Positions 1-6,972 of a stretch of DNA of 15,531 bases are shown in pieces. The stretch spans positions 1 to 15,531 of the forward strand of contig DATFYI010000112.1 of assembly GCA_035315125.1 (NCBI GenBank), read 5' to 3'. A model generated the notes under the pieces. It was not told the origin of the DNA. It ran no database searches and saw only the letters and a program-made list of their open reading frames with translations. The position numbers were made by a program, and so were the translations under genes. Every line of letters starts with the position of its first letter. The first letter of the stretch is position 1. The DNA is from DATFYI01 sp035315125 (GTDB lineage Bacteria; Chloroflexota; Anaerolineae; Anaerolineales; Anaerolineaceae).

Positions 1-1081
1 CGTCGAATGGTATAGTAACTACAATTTCTTGATGCAAGCTTTCACCGACTCTTTCAGGCGTGATTGTTATCCTCTTGTCATAACGGTTCATAATAAAAAT
101 GATCCGGTCCCGTTTTACTCCAATCCCATCCGCTAAATTAAGGAAAGCACTGCAATTCTTGATGGATGGAATATCTTGAGTAGTGACAAGTATAACTTGA
201 TCTGCCGTTTCAATACCTGAAAGTACAACGTCAGTTAGATAGGAAGCAGCATCAATAACGATATAAGTGAATATTTGGCGGAGGTATTGAATTAGTTTAT
301 TAAATTGGTCGGCAACGACCGATTCGGCCATTTCCGGTCTGGGTGGAGCTGCTAGAACACGGATTCCGGAAGCTGCATGGTTGATGAAAACATCTTCGAT
401 AACTTCAGGATCAAGTTCATCGACCCGGGGAGTTAAATCTAATACACTGTTTTTGGCCTGTTCATTTAAAAGAACTGCCACATCTCCAAATTGCAAATTG
501 GCATCTATCAGGGCAACTTTGTTTTCTTCGGTCTTTAATGCAAGCGCTAAATTCACTGCGATGGTAGTTGCACCGGTACCACCTTTAGGGCTATAAACTG
601 CGATAATTTTTCCTCGGGTGCTAGAAAGGGCAGACGAGCCTTGGGATCCGTTTGGGCCACCACCGGCCGAGGCCGCTGCTTGCTTTTCACGCTCATCATG
701 TGCCATAACGCCGGCCCGGCGTACCGCGACGGTAAATTCATCGATGGAAGGCGGTTTTGTAAGGAAATCTCGTGCACCAGCCATCATGGCCCGTCGCATG
801 TAGTTTGGATCGCTTTGCACAGACAGAATGACAACTTGAACGTAGGGTAATTTTCGCCGGATTGTTTCGGTAGCAGTAATGCCGTCCATATCCGGCATAT
901 TAATATCCATGACAATAACATCCGGTTTTAATTTTAGGGAAAGTTCAATAGCTTCTTTCCCACTACGCGCCGCGCCAATAACCTCAATATTAATGTCAAA
1001 TTGCAACATTCTTAGAATGTTGTCACGTGTTTCGGATATATCATCTACTACCAGTACCCGGACTTTATCTTGTACGGGCAT
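1..1081 (-). CDS. cpaE: Receiver-domain CpaE/TadZ-type ATPase of the Tad pilus (partial, C-terminus off the window)
   Basis: This protein probably localises and regulates the Tad/Flp pilus secretion machine at the inner face of the membrane. The visible 360 residues have two domains. Residues about 6-120 form a response-regulator receiver with the acidic pair D13/D14, phosphoacceptor D59 in VMDINMPDMDG, S87 and K109 in LTKP. After a Gly/Ser-rich linker, a MinD/ParA-type ATPase begins near residue 157, with the deviant Walker A KGGTGATT at 166-173, the strand VALIDANLQFGD, and the Walker B-like YIVIDAAS. The start ATG at 1081 has GGAG six bases upstream. The reading frame stays open to the window edge. 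It lies 82 bases downstream of cpaB on the same strand, so the two are probably cotranscribed. The receiver keeps every phosphorylation residue, so control by a histidine kinase is plausible, but that is inference. It could also be named TadZ. Confidence 0.9.
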   Translation of the reverse strand, partial: MPVQDKVRVLVVDDISETRDNILRMLQFDINIEVIGAARSGKEAIELSLKLKPDVIVMDINMPDMDGITATETIRRKLPYVQVVILSVQSDPNYMRRAMMAGARDFLTKPPSIDEFTVAVRRAGVMAHDEREKQAAASAGGGPNGSQGSSALSSTRGKIIAVYSPKGGTGATTIAVNLALALKTEENKVALIDANLQFGDVAVLLNEQAKNSVLDLTPRVDELDPEVIEDVFINHAASGIRVLAAPPRPEMAESVVADQFNKLIQYLRQIFTYIVIDAASYLTDVVLSGIETADQVILVTTQDIPSIKNCSAFLNLADGIGVKRDRIIFIMNRYDKRITITPERVGESLHQEIVVTIPFD

Positions 1082-1163
1082 AATTACTCCAAAGTTACTA
1101 TGATTGGGAATACCTTTATTTTATCTGCTTTATACCTTGATAGAATCATCAAATATGTTGGTT

Positions 1164-2282
1164 CTATTTGGGGGTTGGGGTACCTGATGAGATTGTACCG
1201 ACGGCGGGCTCGATCCCATAAGGAAGCTTCGATGGCAATGGTATATTGTATTGATCCATTACAAATTGAAGTGTGACTGGTTCTGTCTGCACTTTAAGAT
1301 TATCCCCCGGGCTGCGTAAGACCAGATTAATTTGCGATCCACCGTTTTGCCCAGCCAACATAAGATAATTCAGTGTAACAGCATCTTGGGGAGTAACGAT
1401 CAAGCTAATCACATCAGGAGGCGCAGCAGGTGCTGCAGGAGTCGATTGCGCTCCATTGCTAGAAGGCACCGGCGTTGGTGAAGGTGCAGTTGCTGGTTGC
1501 CCATTTGCATCCAGAGGGAAGGTACCGACATACAAAACCACAGCATCCTGAATAATGGTTTGACTGACCAGGCGTGGACGTTGCTTTGACTCGGATGGAA
1601 CAACATAGACCGGTTGGTTGAAGGTTGGATCAATTTCAGCCCGGCCTTGTGGTCCACTTGAACCCCCAAACCCCAATGATAGTGTCGTTGGACCCGTTGA
1701 AGAGCCACCGCTAGAGCTGGCTGCAGATCCAGGAGCTAAGACCTGCGAAGTATTATTTGGTAAGATTGTTTGGAAATTTGTATCCAAGTCTACCATCGTA
1801 AGTGCCCCGAGGATATTCACGTGATCACCAGGTTGGAGGCCATAGGATACCGAGGTTAAGCGTGTGATCGGGATCGACAATGCCACCATACCTTTGGGTA
1901 TTTGGAACGATATTTCAGAACCAGTTTGTGAGTCGGTGATCATACTGGGTGTGAGCGGCATTCCCTGCTGCAAGTCAAATTTCGCCCTTTTGCCGACCAC
2001 TTTTGTAATATCTGTGAAAAACAGACCATCCACCATTTCACTCTGTGGATATGATATTGTCTGGAGTTCACTCTCACTCAATACGGCCCCCCTCGTAACA
2101 GGTTGTGCAAGCACCACAATCTTGACTAGAGTCTGTGAAGGGATAGGGGTGGCCAGATTTTGAGCTTGTTGTGATGGAAAGAACTGGTTGCGCATAAAAA
2201 ATGCAACAACCGCCAAAATCACAATCAAGACGAGCGCCAGGATGATAAACAGCAGTCCACTTCTTCTTCCACCAGCGGCCAT
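1164..2282 (-). CDS. cpaB: Flp pilus assembly protein CpaB/RcpC (SAF domain)
   Basis: CpaB/RcpC is a membrane-anchored, mostly extracytoplasmic assembly factor of Tad/Flp pili. The 372-residue protein starts with a short basic stretch and one strong membrane helix at about residues 9-30. A SAF-like region follows at about 52-115 (KIVVLAQPVTRGAVLSESEL), then the RcpC-type block around PGDHVNILGAL at 151-161. A Ser/Gly-rich segment (about 185-212) and a Pro/Ala/Ser-rich segment (about 262-290) interrupt the C-terminal half and look like flexible linkers. The ATG at 2280-2282 is preceded by a good AGGAGGA site at 2287-2293. It sits between the pilin genes and cpaE, all on the minus strand. A hairpin at 2419-2447 separates it from the pilins. 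No secretin or CpaD gene lies between it and cpaE, as expected for a cell without an outer membrane. Confidence 0.88.
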   Translation of the reverse strand: MAAGGRRSGLLFIILALVLIVILAVVAFFMRNQFFPSQQAQNLATPIPSQTLVKIVVLAQPVTRGAVLSESELQTISYPQSEMVDGLFFTDITKVVGKRAKFDLQQGMPLTPSMITDSQTGSEISFQIPKGMVALSIPITRLTSVSYGLQPGDHVNILGALTMVDLDTNFQTILPNNTSQVLAPGSAASSSGGSSTGPTTLSLGFGGSSGPQGRAEIDPTFNQPVYVVPSESKQRPRLVSQTIIQDAVVLYVGTFPLDANGQPATAPSPTPVPSSNGAQSTPAAPAAPPDVISLIVTPQDAVTLNYLMLAGQNGGSQINLVLRSPGDNLKVQTEPVTLQFVMDQYNIPLPSKLPYGIEPAVGTISSGTPTPK

Positions 2283-2418
2283 GCAATCCTCCTATCAACT
2301 TGCCGATTAATTAATTTGAATCTTAAACAAATTATACAGCAAAAAAAAATTCAATATGTCAAATCAAAATGACCTATTTATTGTTTGTAAACTAATTGCA
2401 ATCTCTGTGCCAGAATAG

Positions 2419-2447
2419 AGAAAGGCCCTGTTTTGCAGGGCCTTTCT
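2419..2447 (-). terminator. Strong hairpin between pilin genes and cpaB
   Basis: A perfect 12-bp stem (AGAAAGGCCCTG at 2419-2430 against CAGGGCCTTTCT at 2436-2447) encloses a 5-base loop. Read on the minus strand it lies 38 bases after the second pilin stop. Its 3' side is only moderately U-rich (TTTCTCTATTCT). It probably terminates most pilin transcripts and lets some read through into cpaB, or protects the 3' end of the pilin mRNA. There is no obvious separate promoter for cpaB. Confidence 0.75.
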
Positions 2448-2477
2448 TAAAACGTTGCTAAAATAATTAGTGGAAAC

Positions 2478-2792
2478 GATTGGCTTAGACAGCCTGTACG
2501 ACGTTAGAGAATACTTTGCCAATGACTGGGCCGAGTAGGGCAAGAATTACAATAACTACGACAGCAACCAAAACAAGGATAAGCGCATACTCAACCAAGC
2601 CCTGACCTTTTTCTTTCGGTGCGAACAACATTTTGATCACCCTATTAGTTTTCAAGAATAATATCGGATTGAATGATTGGCTTAGACAGCCTGTACGACG
2701 TTAGAGAATACTTTGCCAATGACTGGGCCGAGTAGGGCAAGAATTACAATAACTACGACAGCAACCAAAACAAGGATAAGCGCATACTCAAC
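2478..2792. repeat. 118-bp perfect direct repeat covering most of both pilin genes
   Basis: Bases 2478-2595 and 2675-2792 are identical, with a unit offset of 197 bases. The repeat covers each pilin from codon 13 to just past the stop codon. Outside it, the 5' ends of the two genes and the spacer differ. Confidence 0.93.
2485..2631 (-). CDS. Flp-type pilin, second (promoter-distal) copy
   Basis: This gene encodes a 48-residue class IVb Flp pilin, the structural subunit of the Tad pilus. The sequence begins MLFAPKEKGQGLVEYALIL. The predicted prepilin peptidase cut is after G9, which puts Glu at +5 and Tyr at +6, the classic Flp signature. One membrane-spanning hydrophobic segment covers about residues 16-34, and the protein ends GKVFSNVVQAV. 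It is too short for usual ORF cut-offs. The protein is identical to that of the upstream copy at 2682-2828. Its ribosome site is weak (GGGTGATC before the ATG) compared with the AGGAGGTG of the other copy, so its output is likely lower. It shares the upstream promoter, because only 50 bases separate the copies. Confidence 0.9.
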   Translation of the reverse strand: MLFAPKEKGQGLVEYALILVLVAVVVIVILALLGPVIGKVFSNVVQAV

Positions 2793-2828
2793 AAGGCCCT
2801 GGCCTTTTTCCTTTGGAGCGAATAACAT
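2682..2828 (-). CDS. Flp-type pilin, first (promoter-proximal) copy
   Basis: This gene encodes a 48-residue Flp pilin identical in protein sequence to the copy at 2485-2631. It has the short leader MLFAPKEKG, the GQGLVEYALIL processing and assembly motif with Glu at +5 of the predicted mature protein, a single hydrophobic helix, and a short polar tail. A near-ideal AGGAGGTG lies at 2836-2843, seven bases from the ATG at 2826-2828. A promoter candidate lies at 2885-2912. The last 118 bases of this repeat unit (2675-2792) match 2478-2595 exactly, while the first 12 codons differ from the other copy only at synonymous positions. This is the first gene of the pilus operon, before the second pilin, cpaB and cpaE. 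Confidence 0.92.
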   Translation of the reverse strand: MLFAPKEKGQGLVEYALILVLVAVVVIVILALLGPVIGKVFSNVVQAV

Positions 2829-2884
2829 AACCGTTCACCTCCTTTCTGCTCAAAACATCCTTTTTATTATTTACTGATAATCTT

Positions 2885-2912
2885 ATTATAAATATATTGA
2901 TTTATTTTACAA
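2885..2912 (-). promoter_or_regulatory. Predicted sigma-70-type promoter for the pilin operon
   Basis: On the minus strand, TTGTAA (2907-2912) and a perfect TATAAT (2885-2890) are 16 bases apart in an AT-rich stretch. The predicted transcript starts about 50 bases before the first pilin ATG. Confidence 0.55.
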
Positions 2913-3005
2913 GCAAAATGCCATTACAAATACCTTACAACGAACTCTGCAACTTTATAAAAGAAATATCGTATATATTTATAGATAGATTTGCCTTTTT
3001 CCTTG

Positions 3006-3034
3006 TTGCCCTGGTAAAAGATTAAGGCTATAAT
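3006..3034 (+). promoter_or_regulatory. Predicted promoter for the small-protein/SPFH unit
   Basis: TTGCCC (3006-3011), a 17-base spacer and a perfect TATAAT (3029-3034) are present. The expected start of transcription near 3041 lies downstream of the in-frame TTG at 3035, which favours the ATG at 3083 as the true start codon of the next gene. Confidence 0.6.
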
Positions 3035-3082
3035 TTGTCAATGTGTATTAAGAACGTCATTGTTCCGGATGTAGGAGGCAAA

Positions 3083-3616
3083 ATGAGCGACTTGTATGAT
3101 CATGTTACTGCAGATGAGGATATTTTCAAGAAAATACTAAGCAAAGTGCCGGGCTTTAGCGGTTACATTGAGCGCAACAGCCGCAGGCAGTCTGATAAAC
3201 TATTGAGAGGGGTCGTTGCAGATAATTACGAAGCGCAATGGCGTCGAATTTCCAGCCTCCAACGTGATCTTATAAAACAAGGTCAAATTGAATATGTTGC
3301 CGATGTTGAATCTGCAGCCATTAAAATTCGACAATTTATCGACCGTGTTCGGACAGCCTCATATGGTTATGCAGGTTTATTTGATGCTTTAACAATTAAC
3401 CAAAATGAGTTAGCTCAGCTTTATCAATATGACCTGGCTCTTCTCCAGGGCGCCGACCAAGTCAAAGGCGCTGTTGATAATTTGGAGACTTCTATTGGTA
3501 GCGACGGATTACCGGCCGCTATCCGAAATCTTGTTAGTGTCGCTGAAAAGTGTGTTGAGGCGTTTAATCAGCGCACACAGGTGATCACTGGAGGAGCCCA
3601 AACGGCTTCTCAGTAG
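3083..3616 (+). CDS. Small helical protein of unknown function upstream of the SPFH gene
   Basis: I do not recognise a named family. The 177-residue protein has no signal peptide and no membrane helix. It looks almost wholly alpha-helical, with heptad-like hydrophobic spacing through most of its length and a short polar tail ending QTASQ. Near the N-terminus it has a distinctive basic segment, VPGFSGYIERNSRRQ followed by SDKLLR, at about residues 22-43. That segment could bind a partner or an acidic surface. The ATG at 3083 has an excellent site (GTAGGAGGC, about five bases away). The frame extends upstream to a TTG at 3035, but that codon sits at the -10 box of the predicted promoter. It is 54 bases upstream of the SPFH gene on the same strand, so the two are probably one transcript and may act together. 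A scaffold or regulator for the SPFH protein is a guess. Confidence 0.8.
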   Translation: MSDLYDHVTADEDIFKKILSKVPGFSGYIERNSRRQSDKLLRGVVADNYEAQWRRISSLQRDLIKQGQIEYVADVESAAIKIRQFIDRVRTASYGYAGLFDALTINQNELAQLYQYDLALLQGADQVKGAVDNLETSIGSDGLPAAIRNLVSVAEKCVEAFNQRTQVITGGAQTASQ

Positions 3617-3670
3617 TTGAGCGGGCTTATTCTAAAACTTTTGTCTATAAAAGAATAATGGAGCGAAAAA

Positions 3671-4738
3671 ATGGCTAGGATTTTTGATGTTGTTGAATAT
3701 CCCAGCGAGATGGCAGATGAGCTAGTGCACCGGTTCCCAGAGACCGGTGTGGCTGACCTGCGAATTGGATCTCAGGTGATTGTGCGCGAGTCCCAACGGG
3801 TGGTTTTTTTCCGTGACGGGCAAGCATTGGATAATTTTGGACCGGGTCGCCACACGATTGTAACCGCGAACATACCAAAAGTGATCGATCTGATTGGTAA
3901 AGCTTTCAATGACCGTACACCATTTACCGCAGAGGTGTATTTTGTTTCCATGAAGGAGTTTGCTGATAGAAAATGGGGTACTCCTCAACCGATTATTGTG
4001 CGTAACCCCGGTATGGGTCTGGGTGTAGCTCTTTTACAAGGCTTTGGTTCCTATAGTTTCCAGATCAAAGATCCCCAGCAATTCGTTACTCAAATAGTAG
4101 GCGCCCAAGGCATTTACAATTCAAGCGACATAGAAAACCGGCTACGTAGTATGCTGTTGTCAAAACTGCAAGATTTATTAGGTGAAACAACTGCAAAACA
4201 CAGCGTAGTTGAACTAATTGGCTTAACTGAGGAAATTGGCGCAGGTGTCCGTGCCAAAGCCCAGGATGACTTTGAAGCGATTGGATTGACTTTAAAAAGC
4301 TTTTATATTGCCAATCTGAAACCCTCGGAAAAATCGGCAGAAGAACTTCGTTCCATGGGAATGCTGGATATGCAGACTTATACTCAATTGCAAGCCGCTG
4401 ATGCGCTACGGGATGCAGCCCAAAACCAGAGTGGGGGTGCAGGTTTAACGGCCGGAATTGGGGCTGGTATGGGTATCGGCAATGTAATCAACCAAAGTTT
4501 GCAAGGCATGACGGCTCGCCCGGCAGCGTCTGCTGGCTCAACACCGGCTGGCCCAACCCCCGCATCTCCTTCTGTCTCACCTGATATTATGACTCCAGCC
4601 GAAGCTGCCATTGTTCTGCGTGTATCTGAAGAAGATGTGCTGGCTGCGATTCAATCCGGTGATCTTAAGGCCAGAAAGATAGGTAGTGCCTATCGGATCA
4701 GCAAAGATGCACTGGATGCCTTCTTAAAAGGCCAGTAA
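3671..4738 (+). CDS. YdjI-like SPFH (band 7) protein with a C-terminal excisionase-type HTH
   Basis: SPFH proteins oligomerise into membrane-associated scaffolds. The YdjI branch is often linked to envelope stress genes. Residues about 20-240 form the SPFH region, with the family-like stretches RIGSQVIVRESQRVVFFRDG (31-50), NFGPGRHTI and KDPQQFV, and the late block FEAIGLTLKSFYIANLKPSE. A Gly-rich stretch follows (about 255-270, GGAGLTAGIGAGMGIG), then a Pro/Ala/Ser linker (about 281-304). In YdjI relatives I would expect a zinc-ribbon tail. Here residues about 306-352 instead read as an HTH_17/excisionase-like domain (MTPAEAAIVLRVSEEDVLAA, then SGDLKARKIGSAYRISKDAL). No signal peptide or membrane helix is visible. 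The start ATG follows GGAG at a spacing of seven. A strong terminator at 4757-4781 ends the unit. DNA binding by the tail is inferred from fold similarity only, and protein contact is equally possible. Confidence 0.85.
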   Translation: MARIFDVVEYPSEMADELVHRFPETGVADLRIGSQVIVRESQRVVFFRDGQALDNFGPGRHTIVTANIPKVIDLIGKAFNDRTPFTAEVYFVSMKEFADRKWGTPQPIIVRNPGMGLGVALLQGFGSYSFQIKDPQQFVTQIVGAQGIYNSSDIENRLRSMLLSKLQDLLGETTAKHSVVELIGLTEEIGAGVRAKAQDDFEAIGLTLKSFYIANLKPSEKSAEELRSMGMLDMQTYTQLQAADALRDAAQNQSGGAGLTAGIGAGMGIGNVINQSLQGMTARPAASAGSTPAGPTPASPSVSPDIMTPAEAAIVLRVSEEDVLAAIQSGDLKARKIGSAYRISKDALDAFLKGQ

Positions 4739-4756
4739 GCAAAAGCACAAAGAAAT

Positions 4757-4790
4757 CCGCCCGGCATATTTCGCCGGGCGGTTGATTTTC
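4757..4790 (+). terminator. Rho-independent terminator after the SPFH gene
   Basis: A 9-bp GC-rich stem (CCGCCCGGC at 4757-4765 against GCCGGGCGG at 4773-4781) with a 7-base loop is followed by TTGATTTTC. It begins 18 bases after the stop codon. Confidence 0.8.
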
Positions 4791-4834
4791 TGGTAAGTTT
4801 TTATTTAAATGGATGATCGGCAATTTTTGACGCA

Positions 4835-4843
4835 TGGTATAAT
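4835..4843 (+). promoter_or_regulatory. Extended -10 promoter candidate for sucCD
   Basis: TGGTATAAT (TGnTATAAT form) lies about 48 bases before the sucC ATG. No good -35 hexamer is seen at 16-18 bases, which fits an extended -10 promoter. Confidence 0.45.
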
Positions 4844-4890
4844 GATTCCGATGATTTTCTGTACTTCATTTCACCAGTTGGGGAGACAGA

Positions 4891-6027
4891 ATGAAACTTC
4901 ATGAATACCAATCGAAATTGATATTTTCGCGTTATGGTGTTCCCATTCCAAAAGGCAGAGTTGCTGCTACTGCCGGCGAAGCCAAGCAAATTGCCGAGGA
5001 ATTAGGCGGACGGGTAGTCATAAAATCTCAGGTCCTGGTGGGAGGTCGAGGTAAGGCTGGGGGTATAAGGCTTGCGAAAAGCCCGAAAGAAGCTGAAGAC
5101 CTGGCCACTCAAATCCTTGGAATGGAAATCAAAGGTTTGCCTGTACGTAAAGTTTTGGTGGACGAGGCGGTTAATATCAGGAGCGAGATTTATCTAGGCA
5201 TTACAAACGACCGAAATATGCATCGTCCGGTTATCATGGCATCAGCAGCCGGCGGAGTTGAGATCGAAGAAGTTGCCCAACAATCTCCTGAAAAAATTAT
5301 TAAAATTTATATAGATCCATTATTAGGTCTAAGGGATTTTCAAGCACGTGATATTGCTACGGGTATCGATTTACCACGTGAATTTTGGCGACCATTTATG
5401 GAAATTGCAAACGCTTTATGGAAAGCATATTCTGATTCGGATGCTACGTTAGCAGAAATCAATCCGCTGGTCATAACTTCGGACCAAAGGATAATTGCCC
5501 TGGATGGCAAAATGATCATTGACGACAATGCTCTATTTCGTCATCCGGATCTGGCAGACTTACGTGACCGAGATGCCGAAGCCCCAGCCGAGATCGAAGC
5601 CCGTAAATATGGTTTATCTTATATTCAGTTGGATGGACAAATTGGATGTATGGTAAATGGAGCTGGGTTAGCGATGGCGACAATGGATATCATCAAGCTC
5701 TATGGCGGAGAACCAGCCAACTTTTTGGATATTGGCGGTGGCGCCGGATCTGAAAAGGTATCAGCGGCGTTTAGAATAATTCTAAGTGATCCAAATGTAA
5801 AGGCTGTGCTGATTAATATATTCGGCGGAATTACACGTTGTGATGAAGTAGCCCGTGGAATATTGAGTGCAATAGCAGAAGTGAAACCAAAAACGCCAAT
5901 GGTTGTCCGGCTGGTTGGCACCAATGCTGAGGAAGGTAGACGGTTATTGGCAGATGCTCACATGGAAACAGCAGAAACATTGGTAGAAGCAGCCCAAAAA
6001 GCAGTTGCTGTTGTAAAAGGAGCCTAA
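4891..6027 (+). CDS. sucC: Succinyl-CoA synthetase beta subunit (ADP-forming type)
   Basis: With SucD, this enzyme interconverts succinyl-CoA and succinate, coupled to nucleoside triphosphate formation, in the cytoplasm. The 378-residue length is normal for SucC. The N-terminal ATP-grasp region starts MKLHEYQSKLIFSRYGVPIP and carries the glycine loop GGRGKAGG at 51-58. The metal and nucleotide site residues lie in AEINPLVI (E189, N191) and near D205 (ALDGKM). The C-terminal ligase domain shows GCMVNGAGLAMATMD (252-266), NFLDIGGGA (278-286) and NIFGGITRCDEVARG (309-323). The start follows GGGGAGACAGA. The sucD ATG is one base beyond the stop codon, so the two are tightly coupled in translation. 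Only sucCD is present here, with no other citric acid cycle gene in the window. Nucleotide specificity cannot be read safely from sequence alone. Confidence 0.96.
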   Translation: MKLHEYQSKLIFSRYGVPIPKGRVAATAGEAKQIAEELGGRVVIKSQVLVGGRGKAGGIRLAKSPKEAEDLATQILGMEIKGLPVRKVLVDEAVNIRSEIYLGITNDRNMHRPVIMASAAGGVEIEEVAQQSPEKIIKIYIDPLLGLRDFQARDIATGIDLPREFWRPFMEIANALWKAYSDSDATLAEINPLVITSDQRIIALDGKMIIDDNALFRHPDLADLRDRDAEAPAEIEARKYGLSYIQLDGQIGCMVNGAGLAMATMDIIKLYGGEPANFLDIGGGAGSEKVSAAFRIILSDPNVKAVLINIFGGITRCDEVARGILSAIAEVKPKTPMVVRLVGTNAEEGRRLLADAHMETAETLVEAAQKAVAVVKGA

Positions 6028-6028
6028 C

Positions 6029-6895
6029 ATGAGCATCTTAATTAACAAAAATACACGCTTGCTCATACAAGGAATAACCGGTCACGAAGGACTATTTCAC
6101 ACCCAGCAGATGATGGATTATGGCACCAATGTTGTTGCCGGCGTAACTCCGGGGAAAGGTGGAGAATGGGTGTTAAATGGAAAAATTCCTGTATTTGATT
6201 CGGTAAAAATTGCAGTAGAAGTAACTGGTGCCAATACGAGTGTAATCTTTGTTCCGGCAAAATTTGCACCGGATGCTATGTATGAAGCAGCTGATGCTGG
6301 TATTACATTAATTTTCTGTATCACCGAGGGAATTCCTGTACAGGACATGATGAGGGTACGAAATTACTTGGATCAAAAAGAGGTTCGCCTGATTGGCCCG
6401 AATTGTCCGGGCGCTCTTACTCCAGGAGAATCTAAAGTTGGTATTATCCCAGGTAACATTACTTTCCCGGGTTCGGTTGGTGTAATATCTCGTAGTGGCA
6501 CATTGACCTATGAAGTGCTTTATGCCTTAATGCATGCAGATATGGGCGTTAGTACTTGTGTCGGCATAGGCGGCGATCCCATAAATGGCACAGGTTTTAT
6601 CGATATTTTGGAAATGCTTGAAGTTGACCCCCGCACCGAACAGGTGGTCATGATCGGTGAAATCGGCGGGCAGGGAGAAGAACAGGCAGCCGATTTTATC
6701 GCCAGCAATATGACAAAACCGGTCGTTTCGTTTATAGCCGGGCAAACAGCGCCACCCGGGAAACGAATGGGACACGCAGGTGCAATTATTGAAGGCGGAG
6801 CAGGTACCGCGAAAGAGAAAGTGGCCGCTTTAGAATCGGCCGGTGTGCGTGTAGCTAAACATCCAGAAGAAATTCCCGATCTATTAAGGCAATAA
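6029..6895 (+). CDS. sucD: Succinyl-CoA synthetase alpha subunit
   Basis: SucD binds CoA and carries the phosphohistidine that relays phosphate in succinyl-CoA synthetase. The 288-residue protein is full length. Its N-terminal Rossmann-like CoA-binding domain has LIQGITGHEGLFHTQQM (12-28) and GVTPGKGG (38-45). The centre has IGPNCPGALTPGESKVGI and SRSGTLTYE. The catalytic histidine is H249 in RMGHAGAIIEGG, followed by GTAKEKVAALESAGVRV, as in other SucD proteins. The ATG begins one base after the sucC stop, with GGAGCC as a ribosome site inside the end of sucC, so the subunits should be made in equal amounts. A strong hairpin at 6931-6960 ends the operon and faces the convergent acyl carrier protein gene. 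Confidence 0.96.
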   Translation: MSILINKNTRLLIQGITGHEGLFHTQQMMDYGTNVVAGVTPGKGGEWVLNGKIPVFDSVKIAVEVTGANTSVIFVPAKFAPDAMYEAADAGITLIFCITEGIPVQDMMRVRNYLDQKEVRLIGPNCPGALTPGESKVGIIPGNITFPGSVGVISRSGTLTYEVLYALMHADMGVSTCVGIGGDPINGTGFIDILEMLEVDPRTEQVVMIGEIGGQGEEQAADFIASNMTKPVVSFIAGQTAPPGKRMGHAGAIIEGGAGTAKEKVAALESAGVRVAKHPEEIPDLLRQ

Positions 6896-6930
6896 TAAAA
6901 TAATTTATTCTTAAAAATGATTGGGATAAT

Positions 6931-6962
6931 AAGAGGCGCAGGATAAGATCTGCGCCTCTTTA
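6931..6962. terminator. Shared terminator between sucD and the acyl carrier protein gene
   Basis: An 11-bp perfect stem (AAGAGGCGCAG at 6931-6941 against CTGCGCCTCTT at 6950-6960) has an 8-base loop. The genes on each side converge on it: sucD ends at 6895 and the carrier protein gene ends at 6973. Flanks are AT-rich on both sides, so it can serve both directions. Confidence 0.8.
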
Positions 6963-6972
6963 TATGGAATTA

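Noticed and set aside
381..850. Plus-strand open frames inside the cpaE region
   Set aside because: They lie opposite a well-supported coding sequence and have low-complexity, unrecognisable products.
3035..3082. TTG-initiated N-terminal extension of the small helical protein
   Set aside because: The TTG abuts the predicted -10 box and lies before the expected transcript start, while the ATG at 3083 has a strong ribosome site.
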